A stretch of DNA of 64,000 nt from Rapana venosa (GCA_028751875.1 CM054159.1:15033259-15097258); one strand, 5' to 3'; positions 22,668 through 34,159 are shown, counted from the first letter of the stretch. Program-made: numbers and translations. Notes: a model not told the origin generated them from the letters alone.

Positions 22668-23415
22668 TCTGTGCTACTACTTTGCATCTGTCTTGCCTTT
22701 GACCACCTTGAGAGGCAAATTGCAACAGCTTTTCCCCTTCCTGTTGACTTTGATTTTGGGCCATTGTTCAGGGTTGGCTTTCCACATAATTATGACCACA
22801 AACCGTTGTATCACCTATTAATGAATAACAAAAACAGTTAAAGAGCCATTGGCAACAATTAAGTTGACAATGGCAACTTGTGTTTAATCCATGCTCAGAT
22901 TCAGAACAGATAGAACACAGGCAGGAAAAGGTCAATAAAAAGAGTTGTCTGCACCTCACCATGGTGATGTGCTTTGATTGGTTGACTGATTGATTGATAA
23001 CCTCTATTCCTGAGGGTTACGGAGAAGTATTGACATATTTTGTTTTCATCCAGCCTTTCTCTTGTATTTTGCAAGGGAGAGAAGTCAAAATGTTAGGTAT
23101 GTAGAGTGATCTGTCATGACTGGACTGTCTAACATTTTGAGAAAACACAGAAATACTGCTTCAAATAACATTGATTGAAATAACACTCTACGAAAGAATA
23201 TTGATTAAAAAAGCACTATTTAAGATAAAGTTGCTGTATATAATGAAGATAATATTGTTGCAATAATACTACTTTTGTATAATTCTGCTGTTGCTCAGAT
23301 ACTTATCACCACTCTTGATATACATTCTGCCTAGGTTTATCAGGGGATATGTTGTTTACAGACTATGACCCCTTTCACTGGATGTTTCCAAAGAAAGGAT
23401 GGTCTTGTCATAGTA
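22171..23415. other. Unassigned spacer with a (CT)n tract
   Basis: About 1.2 kb of unique-looking sequence, with (CT)n at 22625-22668. A short minus-strand open frame (22519-22764) starts MAQNQSQQEGEKLLQ and is Gln-rich before the GA-encoded Arg/Glu repeat. I do not recognise it and give it little weight. Confidence 0.45.
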
Positions 23416-23602
23416 CTTTGTTGTTGTTGTTGTTGTAATCGTTGTTTCTGTTGTTGATGTTGTTGTTCTGTGTATGTTCCCAATCTCAAAAGTCAAAGTA
23501 AAGCGACCTCGCTGTATTACAGAACACCAACAGACACTGATAGCAATACTGATGGTGCGATTATCAGTGTTATTGAAAAAACAACAACAACAACAAGAAC
23601 AC
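23416..23602. repeat. (TTG)n and (CAA)n pair flanking about 110 bases
   Basis: TTGTTGTTGTTGTTG at 23420-23475 and CAACAACAACAACAAG at about 23582-23600 are mutually complementary, so the segment could fold back on itself. The interval is unique-looking. Confidence 0.7.
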
Positions 23603-25000
23603 ACACACATCATGCTTGTCATCCATGTATGATTGTGTGTGGCAAGTACAGTATTAAGCAGCATGGACCGGTTCCGCTTTTCGGAAGAGTAGGCCATTGC
23701 CCGCCAGTGCAACGGGAGACAGAAAGTTAACTGCGTAACAGGGGGACTAGATGAAAAAAAGCACACGAGCGCTTATTCCATTATCCTAAAAATAAAAGAT
23801 TAAATAAATTAAAAAAACAAAAAAATAAATAATAAAATAATACATCATAAACAAAAAAAAAAAAAACCCCCTGAAGTAGCAATCCTTAAACGCGACAAAG
23901 GTTAAACGAAAGGATTTTTAAAATGATGCAAAACAAAGCACACTTTCCATTTTCCGCCCCCCCCCCCCCCCCCTCCCCCCAACACTTTCGTAAAATGAAA
24001 AGAGCATGAATACAGAGATCGGGGAATTGACTTGGGCAAGTCCATCATCCGGACGTTTTGCCACATCTCTCGGTCTGTCTGCCAGCTTCTTGACAGTTTT
24101 TTAAAAACGCCAGTTCCCGTTTACTGACACTGTTCCTTTGGAAACACACCAAGTGATTCCCCTTTGAGAGGCAGTTCAGCACAGCGCTGTCTTACTGAGG
24201 CCGCACAGGCCCCTGACGTTAAATGGCAAACGGCTGTTTTTGTCATTCAGTCGGTCAGTTATACTCGTCACCGGGAACATTGAGATGTGTCTTTTACAGG
24301 CCTCCCAGAAAATCTTGATGGAGACAAATTCATTTTTAAAAATTTTTTTTTTGTTTTGGTTTGGGTTCTGTTTTTGTTCTGTCTATATTACAAAATTTTT
24401 TAAGTAGCATACAACAACAAAAATATATTATCTTTAGCTTTCACACAACACGGCACGAACCACACATATGCAAGCATGCACGCACCATGCACACAACTAC
24501 AACACACACTAGCCCATTTCACACAATTACACTGGAGAAAAAATTTAAACCCATTTTCACGGGAACATACTCTGTAACAGTTTGTCCGGGTCCAAAGTTG
24601 ATTTAGAGCCTTTCTTAACTCGTCCATATTAACATTCCCAGAGTGTCGCCACTACAAAATGCCCCACCCCCCCCTCCCTTCTTCCTTCATCGCGCCCCCT
24701 TTGTCTCTTCCCTTGACTGCCTTAGGAAAGAAAGAAAATGTCCACACTTTGATAACAGAAGGCACAATTATCACTAAATGTTTTTTTTCAGATTTCACAA
24801 ATTCCATATACTGTTGGGTTTTTTTTGGGGGGATGCCCTTTGTCAGCGGAAATAGGTTTTTCCCCTTTCCTCGAGGATTTGGAACGGGGCTGCTCGAAAC
24901 CTACATTCTGATGGAAATTTAAAAACAAAAAAGGAATTTTATTAATGTCCAAAAGATAAGTTTTGTTATCTTATTTTTGAAAGTAGTTTAGAATTTGTGT
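23603..25000. other. Unassigned spacer
   Basis: About 1.4 kb, with A-rich text at 23790-23870, a C-run at 23957-23972 and a CA-rich patch at 24450-24520. No gene or RNA seen. Confidence 0.5.
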
Positions 25001-25001
25001 G

Positions 25002-25290
25002 GGGACGGAAATAGCTCAGTGGTCAGAGCATTTTTTTTCCTCAAAGCCAATTAAGCAATGAGAGTTTTGTGGTACCAAGTGGATGAAAAAACCATTTGCA
25101 TGCCTTGGTTTAGCCGCCCCCGATTTCCCACCCGCTGTAAATGAACCCCTCCCTATATGGGCAGGGAAGGTAAAGCAGCGGGGTTTGGAAGTGGGTGCCG
25201 CCCTCAATATGCTGGTCCCTAGAGAAGAAAGGTCCTGACCCCGCTCCCCTATGACCTAATAGGTTATGGGGAACCTTTATTTTCCTTATG
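25002..25290 (+). mobile_element. tRNA-derived SINE, family A, copy 2
   Basis: The head contains an A-box-like ATAGCTCAGTGGTCAGAGCA at 25011-25030, a typical tRNA D-arm. The body shares blocks with the copies at 2163 and 60222: GGGCAGGGAAGGTAAAGCAG, CCTCAATATGCTGGTCCCT, GAGAAG, CGCTCCCCTATGACC and GGGAACCTTTA. It also contains an ATTTGCATGCC stretch in the tRNA-like/body junction. Total length is about 290 bases. A B box is less clear than the A box here. Internal pol III promotion is known for this class and is inferred for this copy. Confidence 0.85.
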
Positions 25291-25725
25291 ACGTAGGAAA
25301 CGCCTTCCCGGTTTCTGAAGGGTGACTGTAAAACCTTTTAGCTAAAAGTTCCATGCAGTCATTTATAAAATTTCAAGAGGGAATACTTTGGACGTGAAAA
25401 ACAAATAAACTTCTGTATATTTCAGATAAAAAAATTTTGTTGTAGGTATCGACCCCCCCTTTCTAAAATGTGAATAAAATCCCGAAAACCTGACAAAAAT
25501 AAAACTCCTTATCTTGAAAAGGTTTGCAACACTGCATAACATAACTGCATAGTTTTTTTTTTGTCGGTCAAATAATAAGCTGTCATGATTATAGTTTTTA
25601 GTTTTACTTTCTGATGTTACTAACTGAATATCTACCCATCAAAGTATGTGGCTAGCTAATTAGCAAATCAACAAATTAGCTAATGACTAACGGCCAAAAA
25701 AATAATTTATCACATACACCCCTGA
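25291..25725. other. Unassigned spacer
   Basis: About 430 bases of AT-rich sequence without a supported feature. Confidence 0.5.
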
Positions 25726-26105
25726 TGCATGCACACACCAAACATATGACGACGCGCAACAATGCACACACCTTGCTGCACATACGGTGCGCACACCACA
25801 AGCAAAAATCACACAACAACAAAACACAAACACAAACACAACACACACCCCCACACACACACGCAACACCCAACACACACACACCACCCAACTACAAAGA
25901 GTCAGTGTTTCGTTGTGAAGGAAATCTCTCAGACGAAAAAAATGAAGCCCCTCAAAAAAGGGCCCCCACATCCACACACAAAGCCTGAGGACAAAGACGA
26001 AATGAACAAAAGACACGGACAATGACAGAAGAACAAAAAACAAGGGAACAACAAACACACCCACACACACAACAACACCAGACAAACAAAAAGAATGAGG
26101 AAATG
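25726..26105. repeat. CA-rich imperfect repeats
   Basis: CACACA and CAACAAAACACAAACAC motifs at 25730-25890 and again at 26040-26090, separated by about 150 bases of A-rich text. The Thr/His-rich open frames on plus and Cys/Val-rich ones on minus are artefacts. Confidence 0.85.
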
Positions 26106-26524
26106 AAGAAAAAGAAAAAAAAAGAAAAAAATAGGCAACCCAAGGATTTAGCGAAAGGCACACAGAAAATAAGTCATTTGGAAAAAAGGGGAAGGAAAGG
26201 ACAAAATTAAACATACAGCCCAAAAAAAAGCAGGCAAGCAAAAAAATTAACACACTAAACAAGAACATACAATTTTTTTCAAAACAGCTCCCTGCCCTAC
26301 CCCACACAGCCTGCATGTCCCCGCCACCTCCCCCACCACCCCCCCCTTCGTTTGCAAAAATTCAAACACACCCTTTTCACGCAAACTTCTCTTTTTTTTT
26401 GGGTTTAGAGATAACGGTGATTCCAAAGTCTAAAAATAGCAATGTGCATAGTTTGTGCGAAACCCAAGTTTTTTTGGCAAGAAAATAAAAAAAGAAGATA
26501 ACAGCAGCAACAACAAGAGGAAAA

Positions 26525-26690
26525 ATTATATTTAATATTATTATATATATATAAGGAGAGAGAGAGAAAAGAGAGAGAAGGGAGAGAGAGAGAGAATTAT
26601 ATAAAATTTTATATATATATATTATATATTATAATATATTTATATATTTATGTATGTGTGTGTGTAGTGTGTGGTGTATGTGGTGTATGC
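26525..26690. repeat. TA, GA, TA, TG compound microsatellite
   Basis: (TA)n at 26540-26553, (GA)n at 26555-26596, (TA)n at 26608-26652, (TG)n at 26653-26685. Confidence 0.95.
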
Positions 26691-27970
26691 GACGGCTCCC
26701 CCACATAATGAGTGACAGCACCAGGCAATGCTTAAATATTGACATGTCATCATCTGCTTTAAAAAGGGTTTGAAAACAAAAAATAAAAAACAGTTTAAAA
26801 AATTTTGACAATTCGATGAAAAGCATCCAATTGAAGTGATGCACTCAGGACATGACACCATGATAATTGACAAATTTTAAACATCGTTTTAGGTGGTAGT
26901 GAGGGCGTCGGTATTTTTAAAACATTTTTTAAAACCAAAAAAGGGAAAAAAATTAGTCTTGGTATTTCATTACAAGTAGAATAATGGTAACATTTTTTCA
27001 ATCAATCAAAATTTAAAATCGAAAAAATGAAACGCACCCCCCCCCCCCCCCACCCCCCGTCAAAATGGCTCCTGCAAAAAGAAGGGGCAGGTGAAGAGAC
27101 CATTTCCAAAACCTTGCTTTTTCTTTTTTTTTCTTTTCTTTATTTTTTATATCAAAAATAATGGAATAAGCTCTTATGCGCTTTTTTATCCAGTTCCCTG
27201 TGTATTTGCTTTTTCAAATTCGTCCTATGTTCCCACCGCCACAAAGGCCCACTCTTACGAAACGCGGAAAAAGGGTTTAACGTGAGTGCAAAATTTCGTG
27301 TGCGTTTGCACCGGGCCCCGGTTTATAGTCGCATTCTCTTGGCACGAGAGAAGGGCAGCCAGTTAAAACGACATATAAACACAACATTTTTTTTTAAATC
27401 CACACAACCAACATTTCACAGGCAAAACAAACGAGGGACAAAAAAATGTTAAAAGGATGGGAGGAAAGCAAAACATATGGACACACGGGCAGACAAAAAA
27501 AGCAAAAAGGCAGAAAGACCGAAATGCAGGAAGAAAAAAGACCCAAAAGAAGCACCCCCCCCCCCCTCCCCCGTAAAAAAAAGAAAAAAAAAAAAAAGGA
27601 AAAAAGCAAGACACGCATTTAAAAACAAAACCTTCCCCCCCCTTCCAAAAAAAGATAGATTCTTACAAGAACGAATTAAGCAACCCCCCCACCCCCCCCA
27701 AAAAAACAACAACAACAACAAAAAAAAAACAAACACAAGATCTGTTTACAACAAAGCAGGGCCCCAGATTAGTAAAAAAGCAAAGAAGAATTTTTGGGGG
27801 GGAAAAGGGGGGAGCCAAGGGGTCTCCCGTTTCGACCCTTCTGAACAAGCGGATCCCTGCTTTCAAATTTTGTGAACACAGTCCCTTTGCATTCCTGTCC
27901 AGTCTCCCCGTGGCGGGGGAAAAAAGAACAGTGGCATTTTTTAAACACTGTTTTGACTTAATTGTAACAT
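26691..27970. other. Unassigned spacer with C-runs and A-rich low complexity
   Basis: C-runs at 27035-27058 and A/C low complexity at 27540-27740. The 27780-27960 stretch is more complex, but I cannot name it. The longest open frame (27477-27875, Lys/Pro-rich) is compositional. Confidence 0.5.
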
Positions 27971-27974
27971 TTTT

Positions 27975-28280
27975 AAGAGAGATGCGAGGGGAGAGAGAGG
28001 GAGGAGAGAGGGAAAAAGAGAGAGAAGAGAGAGCGAGAGAGAGAGGGAGTAGAGAGAGACAGACAGACAAAGGGCAAAGAGAGAGAGGGGGAGAGAGAGA
28101 GAGAGAGAGGGGAGAAGAGGAGAGAAAAAGAAGAGAGAAGAGGGAGAAGAGAGGGGAGAGAGAGAGAGAGAGAGAGAGGAGAAAAGAGAGAGGGAGGGGA
28201 AAAAGAGAGAGAGAGAGGAGAGAGAAACGATTGCGAATGCGAAAGCGAAAGTTTTATTAGAAACCCAGAGAGAGAGAAAA
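27975..28280. repeat. (GA)n-rich block, about 300 bases
   Basis: Purine-only tract of GAGA with GGGG and AAAA interruptions, ending in GCGAATGCGAAAGCGAAAG. Confidence 0.95.
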
Positions 28281-28639
28281 AAATTGCCCGTGTCAGATCA
28301 TTTGGGTGATGAATACGATAAAATTGACTTTTCAAGTAGCCTTTTAATTAAAAGACAGTATTTTTTTAATAATAAAACGTTTACAGCACCCCCAATTTTA
28401 CCAAAAATTTTGACTTTTGTACAAAATTTGATTGCAACTTTGTTAAAACAAAAAAAAAATTTATGGAAAAGCATTATTTTGGAAAAAAATCGAACTTCTA
28501 CAAAAATTATATTCTATTGGTTTAAAAATTTTTTTTTTTTGGCCTAAGTAAAACCTTAATCCATCAGCCCCAAAACAAATCTACTCTCCAAGTTCTTAAA
28601 GCAACATCCTGAAAACTCTTTTTTTCCCCCCTCAACTCT
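28281..28639. other. Unassigned spacer
   Basis: AT-rich stretch between a GA block and the LINE. No feature seen. Confidence 0.5.
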
Positions 28640-28649
28640 TTTTGGATCG

Positions 28650-30345
28650 CAAAAAACAAGCCCTCTGCCTTGTTCCAGTCACTCGAATTCTTTGAATATT
28701 TTCTTTTGTTCTTTTCAGCAAAGTCCGTAAATTCGCTCAGACTGGATCAGACTCCCTTTAAACGCACCTTTGATCCCCATTCATGGCACTCCTTCCCCTT
28801 CTTTCAGCCAAAAAGTGGGAAGAAAATCAGGGGGAAAACTATAAATGAAAACCTAAAATCATTGATCTTGATCCCACGCACTTTCTTTTCACGCAGTGCT
28901 TCCGCAGCTTATACCAACTACCCACAAAGATTGTAAACTCATCTCTTCTTTCGGGAATTTTTCCTTCAGAACTCAAAACTGCAATAGTTACACCTCTACT
29001 AAAAAAGAACGACCTCGCCCCTAACATACTGAAAAATAACAGACCTGTTCTAACCTACCTTTCATCTCCAAAGTCCTTGAAAAAGTAGTTCTGAAAAAAC
29101 TCAACAGCCATCTTTATTAAAATTTAGTCTCCTTCCGCTTTCGTCTCCCTATCGCGTAAACCACAGCACGAAAACCATCCTAGTCCATACGTTAAACACG
29201 CTTCTAAACGCTTTTTGACTCAGGGAAAATCCCCCTTTAAATGTCTCGACTTATCTGCGTATTTGCACTATAGATCACTCTACCCTTCTCTCCCGTCTCC
29301 AAAAAACGTTCGGTGTTACTGGCACAGCCCTTCCCTGGTTTAGTTCATACCTCACTGATCGTTTCCCAGACAGTCACAGTAAAAAAAATTCAATAAATTC
29401 CTGCAAAACTAGAATGTGGAGTCCCAAAGGATCAGTTCTGGGCCCTGTCCTGTTCACTCTCTACACCGTTCCATCTCATACTAAAAAAACCGTCCCCAGA
29501 TCAACCTCATTTCTACGCTGAAGACTCTCAGATTAAAAGGCAGTGACACCCCTGAAAATCTGCCTTCTCTCTTGACAAATATGTCACTTTGCCTTCAACA
29601 CATTCAAACTGGATGATACAAAACAAGTTACAGCTAAATGCGATAAAACCGAAGCCATGATTATAGGGACCAAACACAAACTCTTCTTCCATCACAAAGA
29701 TTCATAGAATTTGGCAGAACATCAGTTCCGTATCCCCCTGCAGTTAAGTATTTTAGGTGTTGTTATTGACCCAAAACACTGTGCAAACATTCATCACCCA
29801 GACCTGCCAGTCCCGCTACTATCAATTTACAACGTATAAGTGCAATCCGAAAGTACCTGGGCCCCTGGATGCCAAAATCCAAACTTGTCACATCTCTTAT
29901 TCTTTCACGTCTGGACTATTATTTTTCCTTTTGGCTGGTCCGCCAGCATCATCTATCCACTCCCTTGAACGATGCACAATCTGCAGCTCGACTACCTCAA
30001 AAAGAAAAAATCTGAGCATATTACTCCACTCCCGCAATCTCTCCTGGTTGCCTGTGCTACAGAGAGTAAAATACAAGATCAGTACCCTTGTTACAATGTC
30101 TCCACAAAACCGCACCCTCCTACCTCTGTGAATGTCTTACCCGGTATACTCCTTCTCGACCCTCCGCTCTGCTGCAGATACTTGGATTACGAATACCCAG
30201 ATTCAACCAATCCACTGTTGCCGTCGCTCTTTCCTATTTCTGGTCCCTAATCTGGAATGACCTCCCTCTTCCTTTGTGAAAAGCCTACTTACGACAGCTT
30301 TAAATCTAGCCTTAAAACCCACCTATTTCAAACCTAAGATTTCCC
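28650..30345 (+). pseudogene. LINE reverse transcriptase ORF, frameshifted
   Basis: Visible motifs in order: KTAIVTPLLKK from 28975; NNRPV at about 29034-29048 (family NYRPV); DHSTLLSRLQ then FGVTGTALPWFSSYLTDR (29275-29365); GSVLGPVLFTL at 29429-29461, just after a GVP-like start; HFYAEDSQI at 29508-29534, where YADD is expected; CDKTEAMIIGTKHKL from 29639; and a tail with LWN-type WNDLPLPL (30254-30277) and LKTHLF. The endonuclease is absent. Frames change about eight times, often beside runs of A, C or T. The first Asp of the YADD box reads Glu. Residue order, spacing and tail leave little doubt about the family. Activity is excluded in this copy. Confidence 0.88.
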
Positions 30346-30415
30346 CTCTTGTTTCTCTCATATCTGTCCCTGCCTTGAAAGCCAAAATTTTATCACCCTG
30401 CTGAAATGTACAAAC

Positions 30416-30417
<2 letters not shown>

Positions 30418-30449
<32 letters not shown>

Positions 30450-30462
30450 CGTGTGTGTATAC
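30418..30462. repeat. (TG)n microsatellite in LINE 3' UTR
   Basis: TGTGTG with a CGCGCGTGCG interruption. Confidence 0.95.
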
Positions 30463-30639
30463 ATTTGAATTTATTAGAATATTGTTAATCATTGTTGGTT
30501 GTTTGTGTGGGAGTGGATTGAATGGAAGCGCTCTGATTTGTAATTGCAAGATATAGCGCTTTATAAATTCCATATATTATTATTATTATAACACCAATAC
30601 ATGAAAGGAGTACAACAAGCAATGCTAATATGGATACTC

Positions 30640-30640
30640 T

Positions 30641-30672
<32 letters not shown>
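30640..30672. repeat. (TA)n microsatellite
   Basis: About 15 TA dinucleotides. Confidence 0.95.
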
Positions 30673-30674
<2 letters not shown>

Positions 30675-31148
30675 AGAATGGGCTGCAGTTGAACAAATCT
30701 GCATCAAATAGACAAATAAATCGTGGTCTAAATTAGCAAATCTTTAAAATCTTAACCGTTATAAACAGACAAGTCATAACAAACTAACACATAACAATCA
30801 AGGAATTCAACAATGGGGTGTGTCAGTACCTACTATCACTTGTAAAAGACACAAGTCCTATTTTTTTACCACTTGAAGAAACCAGTGGCCTGATTTCTTC
30901 CTTCAGGACACACCGCAGAAGGTGAGGACCTCAGCTACAGGGCGTTTCTATGCCACGCACGTGCACACTGTTCCTGCCCTGACCTCTTTTACCTGGATCG
31001 AGCTCTGGCTGTTAACCAGTTGACAAAGCTTTTGTTGTAAGTCGTGAGAAGAAGAATAGCGAGTAGAGGAAGACAGACAGAATATGCATAGAAAGGGCTT
31101 AAGACAGAAAGTGGAACACATGCATGCATGGATGGATGTGTGCACGCG

Positions 31149-31188
<40 letters not shown>

Positions 31189-31471
31189 TGTGTATAAGAG
31201 ACTGGGTACATTTGATCTGCCATGTCCCCAACTTGTACAACTTCTCAGCTAGGACAGCACCTTAAGAACAGGGACGATATGGCCTCTACGTAAGAGGCTG
31301 CATAAATACTACATTTTACCAGAAGGTAAACTGTATGTGACAGTAGTTTTCAACCACCATCCAAGGAAACAAAGCGCTGCACAATTTACAGGTGTGTCCC
31401 AAAATAGTAACACATTGCTCTGATTGCATGGGAGATAATCTACTTACCACACCATCACATATGTATACAGA
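30673..31471. other. Unassigned spacer with a (TA)n tract
   Basis: Unique-looking sequence containing GCGCGCGCACACACATATAT and (TA)n at 31135-31185. No gene seen. Confidence 0.5.
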
Positions 31472-31530
31472 GAGAGGAGAGAGAGAGAGAGGAGAGAGAG
31501 AGGAAGAGAGAGAGAGAGAGAGAGAGTTCA
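31472..31530. repeat. (GA)n microsatellite
   Basis: GAGAGA with single GG interruptions. Confidence 0.95.
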
Positions 31531-31571
31531 ATAGATAAATAACGTAATAGTTCAATAGATACATATATACA

Positions 31572-31998
31572 CTAGGTATGGATCGGTGGTCTAGAGGTAA
31601 AGCGCCTGTCTAGAAAGCAAAAAGTCCGGGTCGGAAGAATGCGGTGGTTCGAATCCCGTTTGCAACCGAAACTGTTCCCCCATTCATTAGACAATGAATG
31701 GTGGCCTGGGTGCTAGTCTTGTGGATGAGACAATAAACTGAGGTCCCGTGTGTTACACATAATTACTTAGTGCACGTAAAAGAACCCACGGCAACAAGAG
31801 TGTTTTCCTTGGCAAAATTCGGTAGAAAAAAGCCACTCTGATAGGGAAACAAATACAGTTGCATACAGAAAAAGAAAAAAGTGGCGCTGCTCTTGTGGTG
31901 ACGCGCCCTTCCCGGGGAGAGCAGCCCAAATTTCTCACAGAGAAATCTGCTTTAAATTAAAGTGGTATAATCAAATAAATAAATAAAATAAATAAACA
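31572..31998 (+). mobile_element. tRNA-derived SINE with V-SINE-like core, nearly full length
   Basis: The head is a well-preserved tRNA relic: GATCGGTGGTCTAGAGGTAA holds the A box (about 31581-31600), GGTTCGAATCC is an intact B box at 31646-31656, and the relic ends TGCAACCGAAAC. The core includes GGATGAGACAATAAACTGAG then GTCCCGTGTG, GCACGTAAAAGAACCCAC, TTGGCAAAATTC and GGGGAGAGCAGCCC, and the element ends in AAATAAATAAA. The 'gatgagac-ttaaac-gaggtcc' phrase resembles the conserved domain of V-SINEs, and I recall this whole order from gastropod genomes. At about 425 bases it is close to full length and the best-preserved SINE here. Transcription would be by RNA polymerase III, and mobility would depend on a partner LINE. 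Both statements are class knowledge, not seen here. Confidence 0.88.
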
Positions 31999-32154
31999 TA
32001 CAGACTGACAGAAAAATATTTTCTTTTTACAGACAATTTTTTAAAACTTTTTTTTTTTATTGATTAAAAAAAATAGTGTCACCACATTCACTTTTTTCAG
32101 GCAGTTTGACAAGGTGGAACTAAACATAGTGAAGCTGTCCTTCTCCAGGCTTCA

Positions 32155-32500
32155 GGTATATGCTGCAAGCGTTAGCATCATCACAGTAGCCCACCATCAC
32201 TGGCATATTCATCCTAAGTGATGTGGCATATGCTGCGTGTGTTAGTATCATCACACTGGCCAACCATAGATTGCATATTCTTTGTAAATAATGCGGCATA
32301 TTCTGTGTGCATTAGTATCCACAGTAGCCAGTTATAAATTGCTTAATCTATGCGACATATGTTGCGTCTGTTAGTATCATCACACTAACGAAGAATTGAT
32401 TGCTTATCCTTTTTTAAATAATGTGGCTTATGCTGCGCGTGTCAGTATCACCACATTAACAGCTATCATCACTCATTATTGTAAATAATGCAGATTTGGG
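32155..32500. repeat. About 70-bp tandem repeat, five copies
   Basis: Each copy starts TATGCTGCG or close, continues TTAGTATCATCACA, passes a variable CCA-T region and ends TAAATAATGCGGCA. Copies begin near 32158, 32229, 32300, 32357 and 32429. The third is shortened by about 10 bases. Copies are diverged, so the array is old. Confidence 0.85.
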
Positions 32501-33212
32501 GTTTTAATGCGTGTGCAATTTTACATGCGATAGCACATTAGACCTTGGTTTGTATTGTTCACCCAAAGGACTTCCAGACATTGGTGGAGGGGGTGGGGGT
32601 GTCTCTGACTGTCTTGACTCTAGACTTCCACATGCTAACCCCCTCCCCTTACCCCCTTAAAGAAGAAGAAGAAAAGAAACAACAACAACAAAACCCAAAA
32701 CCAAACAAATAAAAAAAAATGGACAAACAGTAAGCTAATTTCCGAAGTGACATACACAAAAATAGAAAGAAAGACATAAAAATAAACTCAAACCCTACAA
32801 TTAATAGTGTGTACCCCCATCCCCCCACCCAAGCCCATAAGACCAGAAAGCAGGGGAGACAATTCCCTAGTTCCCAGAAACCATCAGTAGACGCCAACAG
32901 GGCGACGACCATGAATGAGAAAGGAGGAGGGCAGTACGAGTTTTAGACAGCAGTCTTCTGCCCCTTGCTTTTTCCTGGGGCTGATTGCTTTGGAGGGTAA
33001 GGGTGGGGGGGGGGGGTGGGGGGTGCAGGGAAGGAGAAACAGCCAAAAGCAGGGATGGAAGTGGGTTTGGGATGGGGGGGGGGAATTGGGGTAGGGGTGT
33101 GGGTGGAGTTGGGGGGAGGGACTGGGCTGTATGAGGGCTTTGTCTGATTGGTTTATGATTGCTCTTTCTTTCTAGGGGTTATTTAGGTCTTGTGATAATA
33201 CCCTTTGGGGAG
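32501..33212. other. Unassigned spacer with G-rich segment
   Basis: Unique-looking sequence to about 32990, then a G-rich tract (33000-33120) with runs of five to ten G, a candidate for G-quadruplexes. No gene seen. Confidence 0.55.
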
Positions 33213-33213
33213 A

Positions 33214-33325
33214 GAAGGAAGGAGTGAGTGAGAGAGAAGAGAGGGAGAGAGAGAGAGATGAGAGAGAAGGGGGAGAGAGAAGAGAGAGAGAGACAATGAC
33301 AATGACAATGACAATGACAATGACG
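33214..33325. repeat. (GA)n then (ACAATG)5
   Basis: A GA tract to about 33292 followed by five ACAATG units, the same arrangement as at 11608-11702. Confidence 0.95.
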
Positions 33326-33400
33326 AAAAATTTTTTTTTCGAGGATATGAATAAGCACTCAAGTGCTTTTTGTACATCCGTCCCCCGCCGAACGATAAGC
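33326..33400 (-). mobile_element. Short dispersed retro-tail motif, copy 2
   Basis: Plus text TTTTTTTCGAGGATATG, AATAAGCACTCAAGTGCTTT, TGTACATCCGTCCCCCGCC parallels the copy at 11703, including the neighbouring (ACAATG)n and GA tracts. AGCACTCAAGTGCT forms a short hairpin. Confidence 0.6.
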
Positions 33401-33486
33401 CTACTATAACCAATACTCATACTTTCAACCGTAGGAACAAGGAAAAACTTTTAAATAAATAAAAGAAAAAAACCCCAAAACCCCCT

Positions 33487-33812
33487 ATGAACCCCCCCCC
33501 CCCCCCCCCCCCAAAAAAGCTAACCCAGCAACAAAAACAACCCAAAACAACAAAAACAACGAACATACAAAAAACCAAACAAGAAAGAGAGAGAGGAGAG
33601 AGAGAGATGAAGAGAGAGAGAGAGAGAGAGAGAAGAGAGAGAGGTAAGAGAGAGAGAGAGATAAAACACGCACACACAGAGACACAGACACCCGACACAC
33701 CAGACACACACACATTTCAAGCACACACATAACACATACACACAAAATACACACAATCCAAACAAACACACACACACACACACAAAAACACAAACACACA
33801 CACTTACAGGCA
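33487..33812. repeat. Poly-C, A-rich, (GA)n and (CA)n compound block
   Basis: C-run at 33487-33512, A-rich text, GA at 33583-33662, then CA with GACACA and AACACA variants to 33805. Confidence 0.9.
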
Positions 33813-34159
33813 TGTTAGCAACTATCAAAAGCAAACAAGTCAGGAAAAAAAAAAAGTAAAGTCAGTAATTATTAATGTGGTAAAGGGGGAAAAATGAAAG
33901 GAGTAAAGTTTTAAGGACGTTGTCTGCCCTTTGAGTCCCTGGGGAGAGTTTTGGAGAAGGCATCGAAAAAGATGACTTTTCCGTCCCTAACTTTGCCTTT
34001 CTGTCTTTTAATATCTGTCTGTCTGTTGTTGTTGTCTAGCTCTTGTCTGCTTTTTGTTTGTTCCCGTCTTTTTTCCTGTGTCGTCTGTCTGCTAGCTTGT
34101 TGTTTCCCTGCTTGTTCATTTTTTGTTAATGCTTTGGTCCCAAAATTTTTAAAGTAGTT
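33813..34159. other. Unassigned spacer
   Basis: Short unique stretch with T-rich (TCTG) and (TTG) patches. No gene seen. Confidence 0.5.

Larger units (their letters stand above)
28640..30592 (+). mobile_element. L2/CR1-like LINE, 5'-truncated, about 1.95 kb
   Basis: A non-LTR retrotransposon in plus orientation. It begins in the linker between endonuclease and reverse transcriptase and runs through the C-terminal tail into a 3' UTR. The 3' UTR contains a (TG)n tract (30418-30460) and ends GCAAGATATAGCGCTTTATA at about 30546-30565, then (ATT)n. An AGCGCTATATAA-type end with a trinucleotide tail is characteristic of L2/CR1-related LINEs and of SINEs that use them. Truncation at the 5' end is the usual outcome of target-primed reverse transcription. 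The same tail occurs alone at 22110-22169. Confidence 0.88.

Noticed and set aside
22519..22764. Gln-rich minus-strand frame starting MAQNQSQQ as a possible exon
   Set aside because: Half of it is a CT microsatellite read on the other strand, and the rest has no recognisable motif or splice context.
31572..31670. A functional tRNA gene at the head of the SINE
   Set aside because: The A and B boxes are present but the acceptor and anticodon stems do not pair cleanly, and SINE body sequence follows without a terminator.
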